In this document: positions 15,719 through 24,788 of the stretch, in pieces
How the letters are laid out: each line of letters begins with the position of its first letter
Position numbering within the stretch: position 1 is the stretch's first letter
Assembly (NCBI RefSeq): GCF_010119205.1
Contig: NZ_WRXM01000003.1
Coordinates: 248,001 to 312,000, forward strand
Direction of reading: 5' to 3'
Origin: Haloarcula limicola
GTDB taxonomy: Archaea; Halobacteriota; Halobacteria; Halobacteriales; Haloarculaceae
Length of the DNA: 64,000 bases
Notes under the pieces: model-generated
What the model was told of the DNA's origin: nothing
The model's database searches: none
The model's input: the letters and a program-made list of their open reading frames with translations, nothing else
Made by a program: the position numbers and the translations under genes

Positions 15719-18601
15719 ATGGATGTCGGAGTGAGTGATACCCGGGTACTCTCGATCGGACATAGCCTGGAGGCCGCCAACGAGCTCGCAGAGCCGCTTG
15801 AACGCACGGGATTTGCGGTCGAGACGACCGCTGAACCAGTCACTTCTGTCGATCGGTTAGCGACAGAGGTAGATTGCGTCGTTAGCACCCACCGTCTCAG
15901 CGACACTAACGGTGTAGCACTCCTTCGGAACGTTCGTGATGCTCATCCCGATCTACCGTTCGTACTCTGCGTGAGAGACGGGGACGAGCAGATCGCCAGT
16001 AAAGCTATCGAGGCGGACGTGACGGCGTATCTGCCGACCGACGGGCGCGTTCCCCACGATCTCCCGAAGCAGGTCACAGACGCTATCGAAGCGGTCCGTC
16101 CGACCGAGCGGCCGCGACGAGCATCGCGCTCTGTCCCAGAACGGCAACAGTTCGACCGGGCGTTGCTCGAGGCCCACGACCTGCTTGTCGACGAGGACCG
16201 CTCTTTTACCGCACGTATCGACGCAGTGCTGGAACTCGGCCGTGAGACGCTTGGAACCGAATACGCAACTCTCTCCCGCGTTGCCGATGCGGAATACGTT
16301 TTCGAAGCGGTCGCTGCTCCGACCGATGCCAGCCTGCAGGCCGGAGAGCGGGTCCCTCTAGGAGTCACGAACTGTGAGCGCGTCATCGAAACACGAGAAC
16401 CGCTCGTGCTTCCCGACGTGCGAGCAAGCGCCCCAGAGCTCGCGTCACGAGCGGGAAACGTCGAACTGGGCATTGCCAGCTATCTGGGCGTCCCGGTTTT
16501 CGTCGATGGCCGCGTCACTGGGACGCTCTGCTTCTACGACACGCAGGCACGAGACGAGTTCACCGAGGAGGCAGTCTCGTTCGTCGAACGCCTCGGGAGC
16601 TGGATAGCCCACGAGATAACACGTCGTCGGCAGACCAACCAGTTGACCGCGATAGAGACCGCCTTTCCCGATTTGGGGTTCCAACTCGACGACGACGGCC
16701 GATATCTGGACTGCTTTGTCAGCCCTGCTACGGCGGACCTCCTGTATGCCGACCCCGAAGAGTTCCTCGGTCAGCAGATTCACGACGTACTGCCGGCCGA
16801 GACTGCAGAGACAGTCCTCACTGCCATTCAGGACGCTATCGAAGGGGGACACCTCGAGACCATCGAGTACGAACTCTCGGTTCCCGAAGGGTCGCGCTGG
16901 TTCGAGGCACGAATCGCGCCGGTCACAGCGACCGAGTACGGCGGAGAGAGCGCAGTCCTCGTCGCTCGTGACATCACCGAGCGGAAGACGCGCGAAGACG
17001 AGCTAGCGACGGCGGAAGTCATGTTCCAGAACGCGCAGGACGGCCTGTTCCTGATCGACGTTACTGACGACGCCGACTTCCGGATTCAGCGGGTGAATCA
17101 GACCTACGAGGACCTGACGGGGTATTCGGCCGCCGCATTGGAAGGGCGTACACCCGACGAACTCGTCGGGGAGGACGCGGGGGCGGAAATCGTCGCGAGA
17201 TATCGACGGTGTGTCGAGCGCGAAGCGCCGCTGGAATACGAGGAGTCGCTACCGATACCCGGAACCTCGACGCACTGGCAGACCAAAATCGCACCGATCG
17301 TCGACGACGGGACGGTCACCAAACTCGTCGGCGCCACGCGGGATATCACCGAACAGAAAGAACGGGAGTCCGCGCTGAAACAGCAACGCCAAGAGCTAGC
17401 CAAGCTCCACCGAATCAATACACTCATCCGCGGGATCACCCAGGCACTGCAGAACACGAAAACACGGACTGCGATCGAGACGGCGGTCTGTGACCACCTC
17501 ATCGAACCGGATCTGTACCGAGCCGCCTGGATCGGGACGAAAGGAGAGGAGGCGGCAAACGAGGAGACCGTCGTCCCGCAAACAGTCGCCGGCGACAGTC
17601 AGGCAGCGGGAGACGAAATTCCCAGCGAAGACCGTCTCGCAGCCGAGAAAGCACTCCACTCGGGCGAGATCGAAGTCGCCGATGGTGGCGACTCGACGCC
17701 GGCGGGTGCACGCTATCAGCGGAAGCAAACCCAGCCCGACGACTCGCTCGTCGCCATCCCTCTCGCGACCGGCGGAACCACGTACGGGGTCCTCTCGGTG
17801 TATGCACCGCTCGAACATAGGGTGACAGAACAAGAGAAGGACGTCCTCACGGACCTGGGACAGATAATCGCTCTGGCGATCCAGCGTGTGCAGAGCCAGC
17901 GCTCGCTGACGGCCGAAACGGCCGTCGAACTTCGATTGCAGGTCCCTGATTCCGGGAGCCTCTTCGGGGACGTGAGCCGGCAGTTGGACTGTGAACTCGC
18001 GCTCGAACGCCGGATTCCGATCGATGGCGAGCGGGGACTACAGTACGTCTCCGTCCGCGATGCCGCCCCGTCGACAGTGCTCGAACAGCTGACTGCGGCC
18101 CCGTTCATCGACACGGGGACGGTAGTGCGCGATACGGCAGAAACAGCCGACCAGCCGGCACTTATCGAGATCCGCATCTGTGACACCAATCGAAGCATCA
18201 TCAGTACGCTGGCAGACCACGGAGCGTCGATCACGTCAGCGAACGCTGTGGGCGGCGACACGTATATTACAGTAGAGCTGACTCCAGAAAATGACGTCCG
18301 GACGCTCGTGGCGGCGCTACAGGAGGTAGTGCCGACGATAGAACTGCTCGGCAAGCAGGTGCTCGACCAGCCGACGAAGACTATCCCGGAGATAAAGCGA
18401 CAGGTCAGCGACCGACTGACGACGAAACAACGAGCGGCACTCAGTACTGCCTACACGCGAGGCTATTTCGCGTGGCCACGGGAGAGCACCGCCGAAGAAG
18501 TCGCTCAGACGATGGACATCGCGTCTTCGACGTTTCACTTCCACCTTCGACACGCGCTGGACAACCTGTTGACGTCGTTCTTCGAATCGAACTGTCAGTA
18601 G
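15719..18601 (+). CDS. Multi-sensor Bat-type regulator (receiver-GAF-PAS-PAS-GAF-Bat-HTH_10)
   Basis: The 960-residue protein has: a receiver-like domain (about 8-125), in which the phosphoacceptor position reads VVSTHRL rather than the usual Asp; a GAF domain (about 145-305); two PAS domains (about 310-425 and 430-560, each ending in a DITERK/DITEQK boundary); a second GAF (about 570-740); a bacterioopsin-activator domain (about 750-880); and a C-terminal HTH_10 (LTTKQRAALSTAYTRGYFAW, with STAEEVAQTMDIASSTFHFH). It is a cytoplasmic sensor-transcription factor, probably light- or redox-related, with no obvious target beside it. Confidence 0.88.
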   Translation: MDVGVSDTRVLSIGHSLEAANELAEPLERTGFAVETTAEPVTSVDRLATEVDCVVSTHRLSDTNGVALLRNVRDAHPDLPFVLCVRDGDEQIASKAIEADVTAYLPTDGRVPHDLPKQVTDAIEAVRPTERPRRASRSVPERQQFDRALLEAHDLLVDEDRSFTARIDAVLELGRETLGTEYATLSRVADAEYVFEAVAAPTDASLQAGERVPLGVTNCERVIETREPLVLPDVRASAPELASRAGNVELGIASYLGVPVFVDGRVTGTLCFYDTQARDEFTEEAVSFVERLGSWIAHEITRRRQTNQLTAIETAFPDLGFQLDDDGRYLDCFVSPATADLLYADPEEFLGQQIHDVLPAETAETVLTAIQDAIEGGHLETIEYELSVPEGSRWFEARIAPVTATEYGGESAVLVARDITERKTREDELATAEVMFQNAQDGLFLIDVTDDADFRIQRVNQTYEDLTGYSAAALEGRTPDELVGEDAGAEIVARYRRCVEREAPLEYEESLPIPGTSTHWQTKIAPIVDDGTVTKLVGATRDITEQKERESALKQQRQELAKLHRINTLIRGITQALQNTKTRTAIETAVCDHLIEPDLYRAAWIGTKGEEAANEETVVPQTVAGDSQAAGDEIPSEDRLAAEKALHSGEIEVADGGDSTPAGARYQRKQTQPDDSLVAIPLATGGTTYGVLSVYAPLEHRVTEQEKDVLTDLGQIIALAIQRVQSQRSLTAETAVELRLQVPDSGSLFGDVSRQLDCELALERRIPIDGERGLQYVSVRDAAPSTVLEQLTAAPFIDTGTVVRDTAETADQPALIEIRICDTNRSIISTLADHGASITSANAVGGDTYITVELTPENDVRTLVAALQEVVPTIELLGKQVLDQPTKTIPEIKRQVSDRLTTKQRAALSTAYTRGYFAWPRESTAEEVAQTMDIASSTFHFHLRHALDNLLTSFFESNCQ

Positions 18602-18893
18602 CTCCGTCCACCTCTCTCGAGCGCCATCAGCCGACGAGCAGCCGGATAGCCGCCGGATCAGACGCCAGGGAGTCTAGATACGTCTAGGTCAGACTTCTCC
18701 CTCCCTCGCCCATTGAACCGAACGTGTCCATCTGCCATAAAAAATGTCCAGAATGGAGTGCCGATCGGCTCATCGCTGACGGTATCCGCCCGCTTGTTCG
18801 AACGCCGAATTCGTGCCGTCTACATGTGACTAGGAAAGGCAGGCGGTCGGCGAGAGGGATGCCGACAGTTACGCACGGTCGACTGGAGGCACT

Positions 18894-19004
18894 ATGACGA
18901 ATATCCTCGACGGGCTGACCGACGAAGTCGCAGCCGTCGGCTCGCTGCTCGAAGCGAGCGACGCGGCTGTAACGACCGAACAATACGAACGCGAGTCCGA
19001 ATGA
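18894..19004 (+). CDS. Short ORF coupled to the DUF7344-like gene
   Basis: ATG at 18894 opens a 36-codon frame (begins MTNILDGLTDEVAAVGSLLE) whose TGA overlaps the ATG of the next gene by 4 bp. It could be a real small protein or a leader giving translational coupling. No family recognised. Confidence 0.35.
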   Translation: MTNILDGLTDEVAAVGSLLEASDAAVTTEQYERESE

Positions 19005-19393
19005 CGCCGGATTCCAGCGGTTCGACGGACGAGTCGTGTCCGCTGCCGATCGACGAGCGATTCGACTTGCTCTCGTCGCACTATCGCCGCTACACGCTCT
19101 ATAGCCTGGCACACACGACGCTACCCGTGAGTCTGCCGCGAGTTGCGGACGTCGTCACCGAACTGTTGTACGACGCGCCGGCAGACGAACTCGGCGAGCG
19201 GCGGCTCGCAGTCTATACGGAGCTGTATCACAATCACGTCCCTCGCCTGGCTGACGCCGCGGTAGTGACCTACGATCAAGAAGACGATATGATGGGTCTC
19301 GGACCGAATTTGTCACATATGGAGCCATTGCTCGAATATGCGCTTGATCAGGAGTTCCCTCGGGGAATCGAGACCGCACTTCACGAGTACTGA
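19001..19393 (+). CDS. DUF7344-like haloarchaeal winged-helix protein
   Basis: The 130-residue protein resembles the haloarchaeal DUF7344 winged-helix family: DERFDLLSSHYRRYTLYSLA forms the first helices, a long helix with ERRLAVYTELYHNHVPRLAD follows, then AAVVTYDQEDDMMGLGPNL as the wing. Such proteins are assumed to be transcription regulators. It overlaps the 36-residue upstream frame by ATGA, and its 3' end overlaps the convergent NTF2-like remnant by 13 bp. Confidence 0.72.
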   Translation: MTPDSSGSTDESCPLPIDERFDLLSSHYRRYTLYSLAHTTLPVSLPRVADVVTELLYDAPADELGERRLAVYTELYHNHVPRLADAAVVTYDQEDDMMGLGPNLSHMEPLLEYALDQEFPRGIETALHEY

Positions 19394-19626
19394 CCGGCCA
19401 CCGTGCGAACGGAGAGTCCGGGTTCCTCGACGATGTGATCCAGCGCCCAGTCGAGCGCGTGACGGATCTCGTCGGGCCCGCTGTACTCGGAGTCAGGGTA
19501 CTGCGGGTCGATGAACACGCCCTCTTCGGCCCAGAACTCCGCAGCGGTCGCCGTTTCCCCGGCCTCGAATGCTCGCAACACGGCTTCGATCTGTGCCGGC
19601 GTCAGGCGATTCTCACCGGCAGTCAT
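19381..19626 (-). pseudogene. Truncated SnoaL/NTF2-like protein
   Basis: The 81-residue frame (MTAGENRLTPAQIEAVLRAF, EFWAEEGVFIDPQYPDSEYS, GPDEIRHALDWAL) matches the N-terminal half of SnoaL-like NTF2-fold proteins, which are normally 120-150 residues. It stops at VRTVAGQYS, where further strands of the cone fold are expected, and this is exactly where the convergent DUF7344-like gene ends. Loss of the 3' part is likely; a functional short form cannot be excluded. Confidence 0.5.
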
Positions 19627-19662
19627 CGGAACCCCCACCCAGAGCCCGTGAACGAGCCGCGA

Positions 19663-20529
19663 CTACCCATGTGAGTGACCTCCAGGGATCCGGTCGATAT
19701 CGGCAACGACCTCGTCAAACGAGACCGTACCATCGTCCGCCTGAATCGCACCGGGGTCGAGTGCGTCTGTATCGAGGACTTCCTTCGGGGTCAGCCACAC
19801 CCACTCGCAGTCTTCGTTCCCATCACTAAACTGCTCGAGTTCATGTTCGAGGAACTGTTTGCTGAAGGGCGCTAACAGCGGTGGTGGCCCCTCGGCCCCT
19901 TCGAACGTATCCTCGTATGCGGGTACATCGTCGTCGGCAAGCTCCCCGACGACAATTCGCATGGCCATCCCAAGGACATGGTGGGCCGCACAGAAGACGT
20001 CGTACAGCCCCGCTTTCTCGAACCGATATAGCCACGCCCCACCAACGCCGACGACCGGCGACGAGAACGGCGGGACACCCTCAGGAATACGGCGTTGGTA
20101 GCCGTGTGCCGGATGGTAGGCCGTGATCGTGTGATCGGGCGTGGTAACGCTGAACTGGACGATATCTCCGGGGTCGACGGCCAGTCCCGTCGGCTCGAAA
20201 TGGAACAGCAGGCCGTGTTTCTGGGGGACTGGATCGCCGACGTGGAGTTCGACCGTGTGGTCCGGCGCGAGTCGCTCCGGCACAGCGGTAGCGTCCGGCG
20301 TCGCGTAGCCATAGTGTGAGTCGATCCGCGGCGGATGGGGTTCGTCGTGGTCGGCAGCGACGACACCGCTCCCGACTGCGACCGACGCACCGATGCCGAG
20401 CGCTTTCAGCAGTGTTCGTCGCCCGACGCCCGGCATCGGATACGACTGTTCGTCGGCCCGATCCATATCACGGGTAGTCGTCGCGTCGGTTCGTCGCTCG
20501 GGCTCGTTATTGTGGATTTCGTTGGACAT
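19663..20529 (-). CDS. Tat-exported cupredoxin (halocyanin/plastocyanin-like)
   Basis: The 288-residue protein has a twin-arginine-type signal (GRRTLLKALGIGASVAVGSG, about residues 36-58) and a cupredoxin domain. Copper ligands are visible as His in TTPDHTITAYHPAH and Cys, His and Met in VFCAAHHVLGMAM. About 80 residues follow the domain. The start MSNEIHNNEP (20529) is preferred to the 14-residue longer frame. It should bind copper on the outer face of the membrane. It lies 4 bp after a truncated methyltransferase gene and before a truncated NTF2-like gene. Confidence 0.85.
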   Translation of the reverse strand: MSNEIHNNEPERRTDATTTRDMDRADEQSYPMPGVGRRTLLKALGIGASVAVGSGVVAADHDEPHPPRIDSHYGYATPDATAVPERLAPDHTVELHVGDPVPQKHGLLFHFEPTGLAVDPGDIVQFSVTTPDHTITAYHPAHGYQRRIPEGVPPFSSPVVGVGGAWLYRFEKAGLYDVFCAAHHVLGMAMRIVVGELADDDVPAYEDTFEGAEGPPPLLAPFSKQFLEHELEQFSDGNEDCEWVWLTPKEVLDTDALDPGAIQADDGTVSFDEVVADIDRIPGGHSHG

Positions 20530-20533
20530 GGTC

Positions 20534-20758
20534 CTAGTGTGGATTATTTCCGTCCAGCGCGACGAGCGCATCGAGAAAATCCCGCGAACTCCGTGGATGC
20601 AGGCCGACTGTACTCTCTAACTCTTCGACCGTTTGGCGGCCGTTTTGGTCGAGTTCTGTGAAGACACCGAGTGTGGTGGCACTCAGTAACGCCTTCGCCG
20701 CCCAGAACCCCTGGCCGAGCTCGAGAATCCGCTCGGGTGTCGGACCGTGGTCTGGCAT
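20534..20758 (-). pseudogene. Truncated SAM-dependent methyltransferase (N-terminal dimerisation domain only)
   Basis: The frame starts [20 protein letters not shown] and continues [20 protein letters not shown] and [16 protein letters not shown], which is the winged-helix dimerisation domain of acetylserotonin-type O-methyltransferases. It then ends at GNNPH after 74 residues; the family is normally around 330-350 residues, so the catalytic domain is gone. Deletion placed the stop 4 bp before the cupredoxin start. Confidence 0.65.
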
Positions 20759-20772
20759 CTCTGGTCGCCTCC

Positions 20773-20789
20773 GTGGTCTATGTGACCAC
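20773..20789. promoter_or_regulatory. Inverted repeat upstream of the methyltransferase remnant
   Basis: GTGGTC-TATGT-GACCAC is a perfect 6-5-6 inverted repeat 15 bp upstream of the truncated gene. Its geometry equals that of the repeat at the adjacent HxlR promoter, although the sequence differs. Confidence 0.4.
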
Positions 20790-20900
20790 ACCGCAATATC
20801 GTCCCGCTCGATAATATAATTTTTGTGATAAGTATGCAAGTCGGTGATAGTCGTCTCACCAAGTAACATTTTGAAACCACAGACCAACTGGCTCGGCACT

Positions 20901-21275
20901 TCACTCTGTCACTCGCATAGCAGGCTCCTCCGCGGCGGTGTACTCAAACGCCCACTCCTCAAATTCCACGAAGACGTCGTTGAGCGCTTCTCCCGGCTCA
21001 GTTAGATCGTAGTAGGTGGCGATGGGCTGATCTTCCAGCCGACGAGTGACGAGTTTTTGCTTCTCTAAGTCGCTGAGTATCCGTGAGAGCGTGGCCGAAT
21101 CGGCAGTCGTCGTTTCCTGGAGCTCGCTGAATCGCTGCTCACCATATAGATGCAGGCTTCGGAGCGTGGCGAGACGCCATTTGGAGCCGACGATCTCGAA
21201 CGCGCGGGCGACTGGACACACCTCGAACAGGTCGTCGTCGGGGTCGGGTTTCGGCGGTGGATCGGGGTACGCCAT
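20901..21275 (-). CDS. HxlR-family winged-helix regulator
   Basis: The 124-residue protein shows the HxlR pattern: [60 protein letters not shown] and [14 protein letters not shown]. The Cys of VCPV near the N-terminus is the conserved one that makes some family members thiol- or aldehyde-responsive. It heads the minus-strand group HxlR, methyltransferase remnant, cupredoxin. An inverted repeat right before its start suggests autoregulation. Confidence 0.88.
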   Translation of the reverse strand: MAYPDPPPKPDPDDDLFEVCPVARAFEIVGSKWRLATLRSLHLYGEQRFSELQETTTADSATLSRILSDLEKQKLVTRRLEDQPIATYYDLTEPGEALNDVFVEFEEWAFEYTAAEEPAMRVTE

Positions 21276-21280
21276 GGTGT

Positions 21281-21297
21281 ATGCTATTTGTTAGCAT
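21281..21297. promoter_or_regulatory. Inverted repeat at the HxlR start (candidate operator)
   Basis: ATGCTA-TTTGT-TAGCAT is a perfect 6-5-6 inverted repeat beginning 6 bp upstream of the HxlR start codon, so it covers the likely transcription start, as an autoregulatory operator would. Confidence 0.5.
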
Positions 21298-21538
21298 TCG
21301 TGCGACAAAAGTGTATTCCAGCCGCAGTACTCCCACCAACCACGCCGAATCGAAATACGTCTCACGCCGACGAACATCGTCTTTCAATTATATTGATACG
21401 TCTCGTGATTATACGCGACAAACCGCTATACTGCCAATCTACCACTCGACTGTCGAGTATGTAAAACGCCTGATTAACAATCCCCAGGCGTGTTAACCGC
21501 GGAGTGCCAACAGCGGATCCGAAGGTGTCGCTGTGGCT

Positions 21539-22891
21539 ATGACAGATAACAACTCCGAGAGACGGCTGACGAGACGGAACGCGCTTCGAATCGCTGGTGC
21601 AGCGGGTGCCGCGTCGCTCGCCGGCTGTGGTGGCGACGGCGGCGATGGCGGTAGCACCGGCGGCGACGGGAGCAGTACCAGCGGTGACGGTGGCGACGGC
21701 GGCGCGACCCAGACGCGGGCGCTCGAAGTCGCTCACTGGTGGGGGGAGGGCGACGGACTGGATGCGATTCAGGACATGATGAACGCCTTCACCGAGAAGC
21801 ATCCCAATATCGAGTTCGACGAGAACCTCATCGCCGGTGGGGCCGGAACGAACCTCCAATCGAACATCCGGACCCGTATCCAGAATGGGAATCATCCCAG
21901 TACCTGGCAACAGTGGCCCGGCGCGGCGCTACAGCCCTACACGGAGGCGAATCTCCTCAAGGACATCGGCCAATCCGTCTGGAGCAAGAACGGGATGAAA
22001 GACAACTACCTCCCGGGCCCAAAGACCGCCGCGAAACCGGCGGGGAACTTCGTAACGGTCCCGCTGAACATCCACCGCCTCAACAACGTCTTCTACAACA
22101 CTGCCGTCATCGAGGACGCCGGCGTCGACCCGTCGAGTATCGAGACGCCGTCCGACCTCACCGACGCGCTGCAGGCTGTCAGCGACGCCGGGTACACGGG
22201 CATGGCACACCAGACCAACTCCCCGTGGTCGACCACGCAACTCTTCGAGACGGTGTATCTGGGCCTCACCGACCCGGAGACGTACGCCGCGACCTTCGAG
22301 GAAGGCGAGATCGACGCCCATTCGGAGACGCTCACGCGAGCGCTGAATATCGTCCGCGAGTACAGCCAGTTCTACCCGAGCGACGCCGGCTCCATCTCGT
22401 GGACAGAGGCCAACAACGGCGTCATCAACGGCGACGCTGGGTTCATCCACCAAGGCGACTGGGCGGCCGGCACCTACATCACGAACGACCTCGAGTACGG
22501 CGAGGAGTGGGACTACATCGTCTTCCCGGGCACCGCCGGCTCGTACTCGCTGGTCATGGACTCGTTCCCCTACCCGGTCAACAACCCCTCTCCCCACGCC
22601 ACCACGGAGTGGTGTCGCTACGCCGGCACGACCGAGGCCCAGGAGATCTTCTGCCCTGGCAAGGGCGCGATCCCGCCCCGGAAAGACGCCTCGACCGAGC
22701 CGTTCAACGAGTTCTCCACCGACCAGATCGGGGACTTCCAGAACAGCGACGCCCAGCCGCGCTCGCTGGCTCACGGGCTCGCAGCGCCGCCCGCCGTCGC
22801 ATCCGGCGTCAGCTCCGCGATGTCGTCGTTCATCTCCGGCAACTCGAACGACGAAGTCATCGGCGAACTGGCCAACGCGTACAGTCAGTAG
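21539..22891 (+). CDS. ABC sugar-type extracellular substrate-binding lipoprotein (family 1)
   Basis: The 450-residue protein has a Tat-type signal with lipobox (RRNALRIAGAAGAASLAGCG), a Gly/Ser/Asp linker, then a family-1 solute-binding fold: EVAHWWGEGDGLDAIQDMMN, AFTEKHPNIEFDENL, VPLNIHRLNNVFYNTAVIED, GDAGFIHQGDWAAGTY. These proteins deliver sugars or glycosides to an ABC importer. No permease or ATPase gene follows, which is unusual; the downstream 198 bp are non-coding. The start ATG at 21539 is preferred to the GTG two codons earlier. Confidence 0.88.
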   Translation: MTDNNSERRLTRRNALRIAGAAGAASLAGCGGDGGDGGSTGGDGSSTSGDGGDGGATQTRALEVAHWWGEGDGLDAIQDMMNAFTEKHPNIEFDENLIAGGAGTNLQSNIRTRIQNGNHPSTWQQWPGAALQPYTEANLLKDIGQSVWSKNGMKDNYLPGPKTAAKPAGNFVTVPLNIHRLNNVFYNTAVIEDAGVDPSSIETPSDLTDALQAVSDAGYTGMAHQTNSPWSTTQLFETVYLGLTDPETYAATFEEGEIDAHSETLTRALNIVREYSQFYPSDAGSISWTEANNGVINGDAGFIHQGDWAAGTYITNDLEYGEEWDYIVFPGTAGSYSLVMDSFPYPVNNPSPHATTEWCRYAGTTEAQEIFCPGKGAIPPRKDASTEPFNEFSTDQIGDFQNSDAQPRSLAHGLAAPPAVASGVSSAMSSFISGNSNDEVIGELANAYSQ

Positions 22892-23089
22892 CGCGTCAGC
22901 CGATATCGCGAAAGAGACGACCGCGGGCTGTTTGGGCAGCAATAATGCCACCGACGAATCTGCTCAGAGACCCATCGCGCCGCCGAAGGGTCCTCAGCCG
23001 TCGCCTTGGTTCTGAAACTCTGGGCCGTACGTGACCCATCGAATTAAAGGGACAATCTGCATAAGAGAGGGCCGTGTATAGATTCGTGG

Positions 23090-23287
23090 ATGCCAACGAC
23101 CATCACTGTCGAGGGAATGACTTGCGGCCACTGCGAGCAGACAGTCGAAGCGGCGCTTCGCGAGGTGAGCGACGTGACCGACGCAACCGCCGACCGAGAG
23201 GCCGAACAGGCACGTGTCGATGGTGACGTCGACACCAGAACCCTCGTCCAGGCCATCGAGGACGCCGGGTACACCGCACACGCCTGA
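23090..23287 (+). CDS. copZ: Heavy-metal-associated (HMA) domain copper chaperone, CopZ-like
   Basis: This 65-residue protein is a complete HMA ferredoxin-like fold: MPTTITVEGMTCGHCEQTVE carries the MTCGHC metal-binding motif, followed by ALREVSDV and a C-terminal VQAIEDAGYTAHA. It should bind Cu(I) in the cytoplasm and hand it to a P-type ATPase. In many haloarchaea copZ is beside copA; here a short remnant of a copA-like gene follows and an intact copB-type gene lies 3 kb away. Confidence 0.92.
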   Translation: MPTTITVEGMTCGHCEQTVEAALREVSDVTDATADREAEQARVDGDVDTRTLVQAIEDAGYTAHA

Positions 23288-23311
23288 GAAGCCCGAATTC
23301 GGGTCGACGGG

Positions 23312-23390
23312 CGTCGAAGACGACTCCGAGCGCGTGTTCGCCTACGTCATCCGGCGCACCGCTGCCGAACGAGACGGACGACGGATATAG
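23312..23390 (+). pseudogene. Relic of a P1B-type ATPase gene (P/N-domain fragment)
   Basis: Read in frame, these 79 bp give VEDDSERVFAYVIRRTAAER then DGRRI and a stop. This aligns without gaps to [20 protein letters not shown] of the intact ATPase at 26103-28538 (around residue 493). Everything else of the gene is missing. It lies 24 bp after the copZ-like gene, where copA would be expected. Confidence 0.6.
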
Positions 23391-23733
23391 ATTTCACACT
23401 TCGAGAGCCACCGTAACTCCAGTCAGCGACCGTCGGCAGCGAGTGAAAGTGTCCTCTTGATAAACCCACCCATACCGGCCCCAAACTGGCTGAGCTGACG
23501 AGAACCGGTATCGGAGACACGTTCCGCTTTGGAAGCGTAGCCACAACTGTAGAAAGTGTTCCGCCCCTACTGAGCCGTATTACGATTCATCGAACAGCGA
23601 ACGAGAGCGCACGGCCTCGCATCGGTTCAATTACTCCACGGACTATGACATTCACAGAACGGATTACACGGAATAACTGTACTTCCGCATTGGTTCGCTA
23701 CGTCGGGACGCGGCTGAGGAGGATACGTAACCG
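23391..23733. other. Intergenic stretch before the ion-channel gene
   Basis: No gene is supported in these 343 bases. The end carries a Shine-Dalgarno-like GAGGAGGAT about 10 nt before the GTG at 23734. Confidence 0.3.
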
Positions 23734-24731
23734 GTGAACGAGCTCTATTTCGGTCTCGGCGTCGGTCTCCTCGTCATCGCCGTAGTCGACCTTCTGTGGA
23801 CGACGCTCTGGATCGAGGGCGGTTCGGGGCCCCTCACAGAGCGCCTGATGCTCTGGACGTGGAAACCACTACGCCGTCTCGGAACTCGGAACCCTCGCCT
23901 TCGAACGCTCGCCGGTCCGCTGGTCCTCGCCCTCGGCCTGGGAATGTGGATCACCCTCCTCTGGACCGGGTGGATGTTCGTCTTTGCGAGCGCCGATACC
24001 GCGCTGAAAGACACTATCGCTTCGGGTCCCATCTCCTGGGCCGAACGGTTCTACTTCGTCGGCTATTCGCTGTTCACGATGGGCAACGGCGACTTCGCAC
24101 CGCGGGGAGAGCTCTGGCAGATTCTGACGGCGCTGATGACTGCCAGCGGCATGCTATTGGTGACTCTGAGTATCACGTACGTCCTCTCAGTCCTCGATGC
24201 GGTCACGCAGAAACGCTCGTTTGCGCGGAACGTGAGCGGGCTCGGAAGGGACGGCGAATCGATCGTCGCTACCGCCTGGAACGGCGACGAGTTCGACGGC
24301 GTTGCGCTCCCGCTCAACAGCATCGCTACGTCGCTGAACGAACTGATCGCCAACCACAAGGCCTATCCGATCCTTCACTACTTCTACACCGACGACCGCG
24401 AGGCTGCGGCCGTGATGAGCGTCGCCAGCCTCGACGACGCCCTGACCCTCTGGCAGCGAGCGACGCCCGAAGAGCACGGACCCACCGATTCGGTCATCGA
24501 GAGCGCGCGGTCGAGCGTCCAGAGCTACCTCGACACAGTCAGCACTTTGCGCCGCCATCGGACGAACGGCCACCGCCACCTGATCTCGCCGTCCTTCGAG
24601 AGGCGAATGTCCCGACAGTCTCCGAGGAAGAATTCGACGACGCGCTCGAGGAACTGGACGAGCGACGGCGGACTATGTACGGGATACTCCAGATGGATTC
24701 ACGTCAGTGGCCGAGACCCGAGGAGGAGTAG
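23734..24731 (+). CDS. Potassium-channel-type membrane protein with a C-terminal frameshift
   Basis: The N-terminal 160 residues have about four hydrophobic segments and a pore loop YSLFTMGNGDF, comparable to the T-x-G-Y-G-D selectivity filter, so an ion-channel domain is likely. The cytoplasmic part reads normally to SYLDTVSTL, after which the frame turns basic and low-quality up to 24876. Moving to the alternative frame from about 24548 gives APPSDERPPPPDLAVLREAN and VPTVSEEEFDDALEELDERR, ending at 24731, an acidic haloarchaeal-style tail. One missing base near 24548 (real or sequencing error) explains this. Start is GTG with a good Shine-Dalgarno. Confidence 0.68.
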
Positions 24732-24788
24732 GATTACACCTGCCCGTGCCCACCGATGGCCAGGGGATGCGGACTCGGGTCTCCTACT

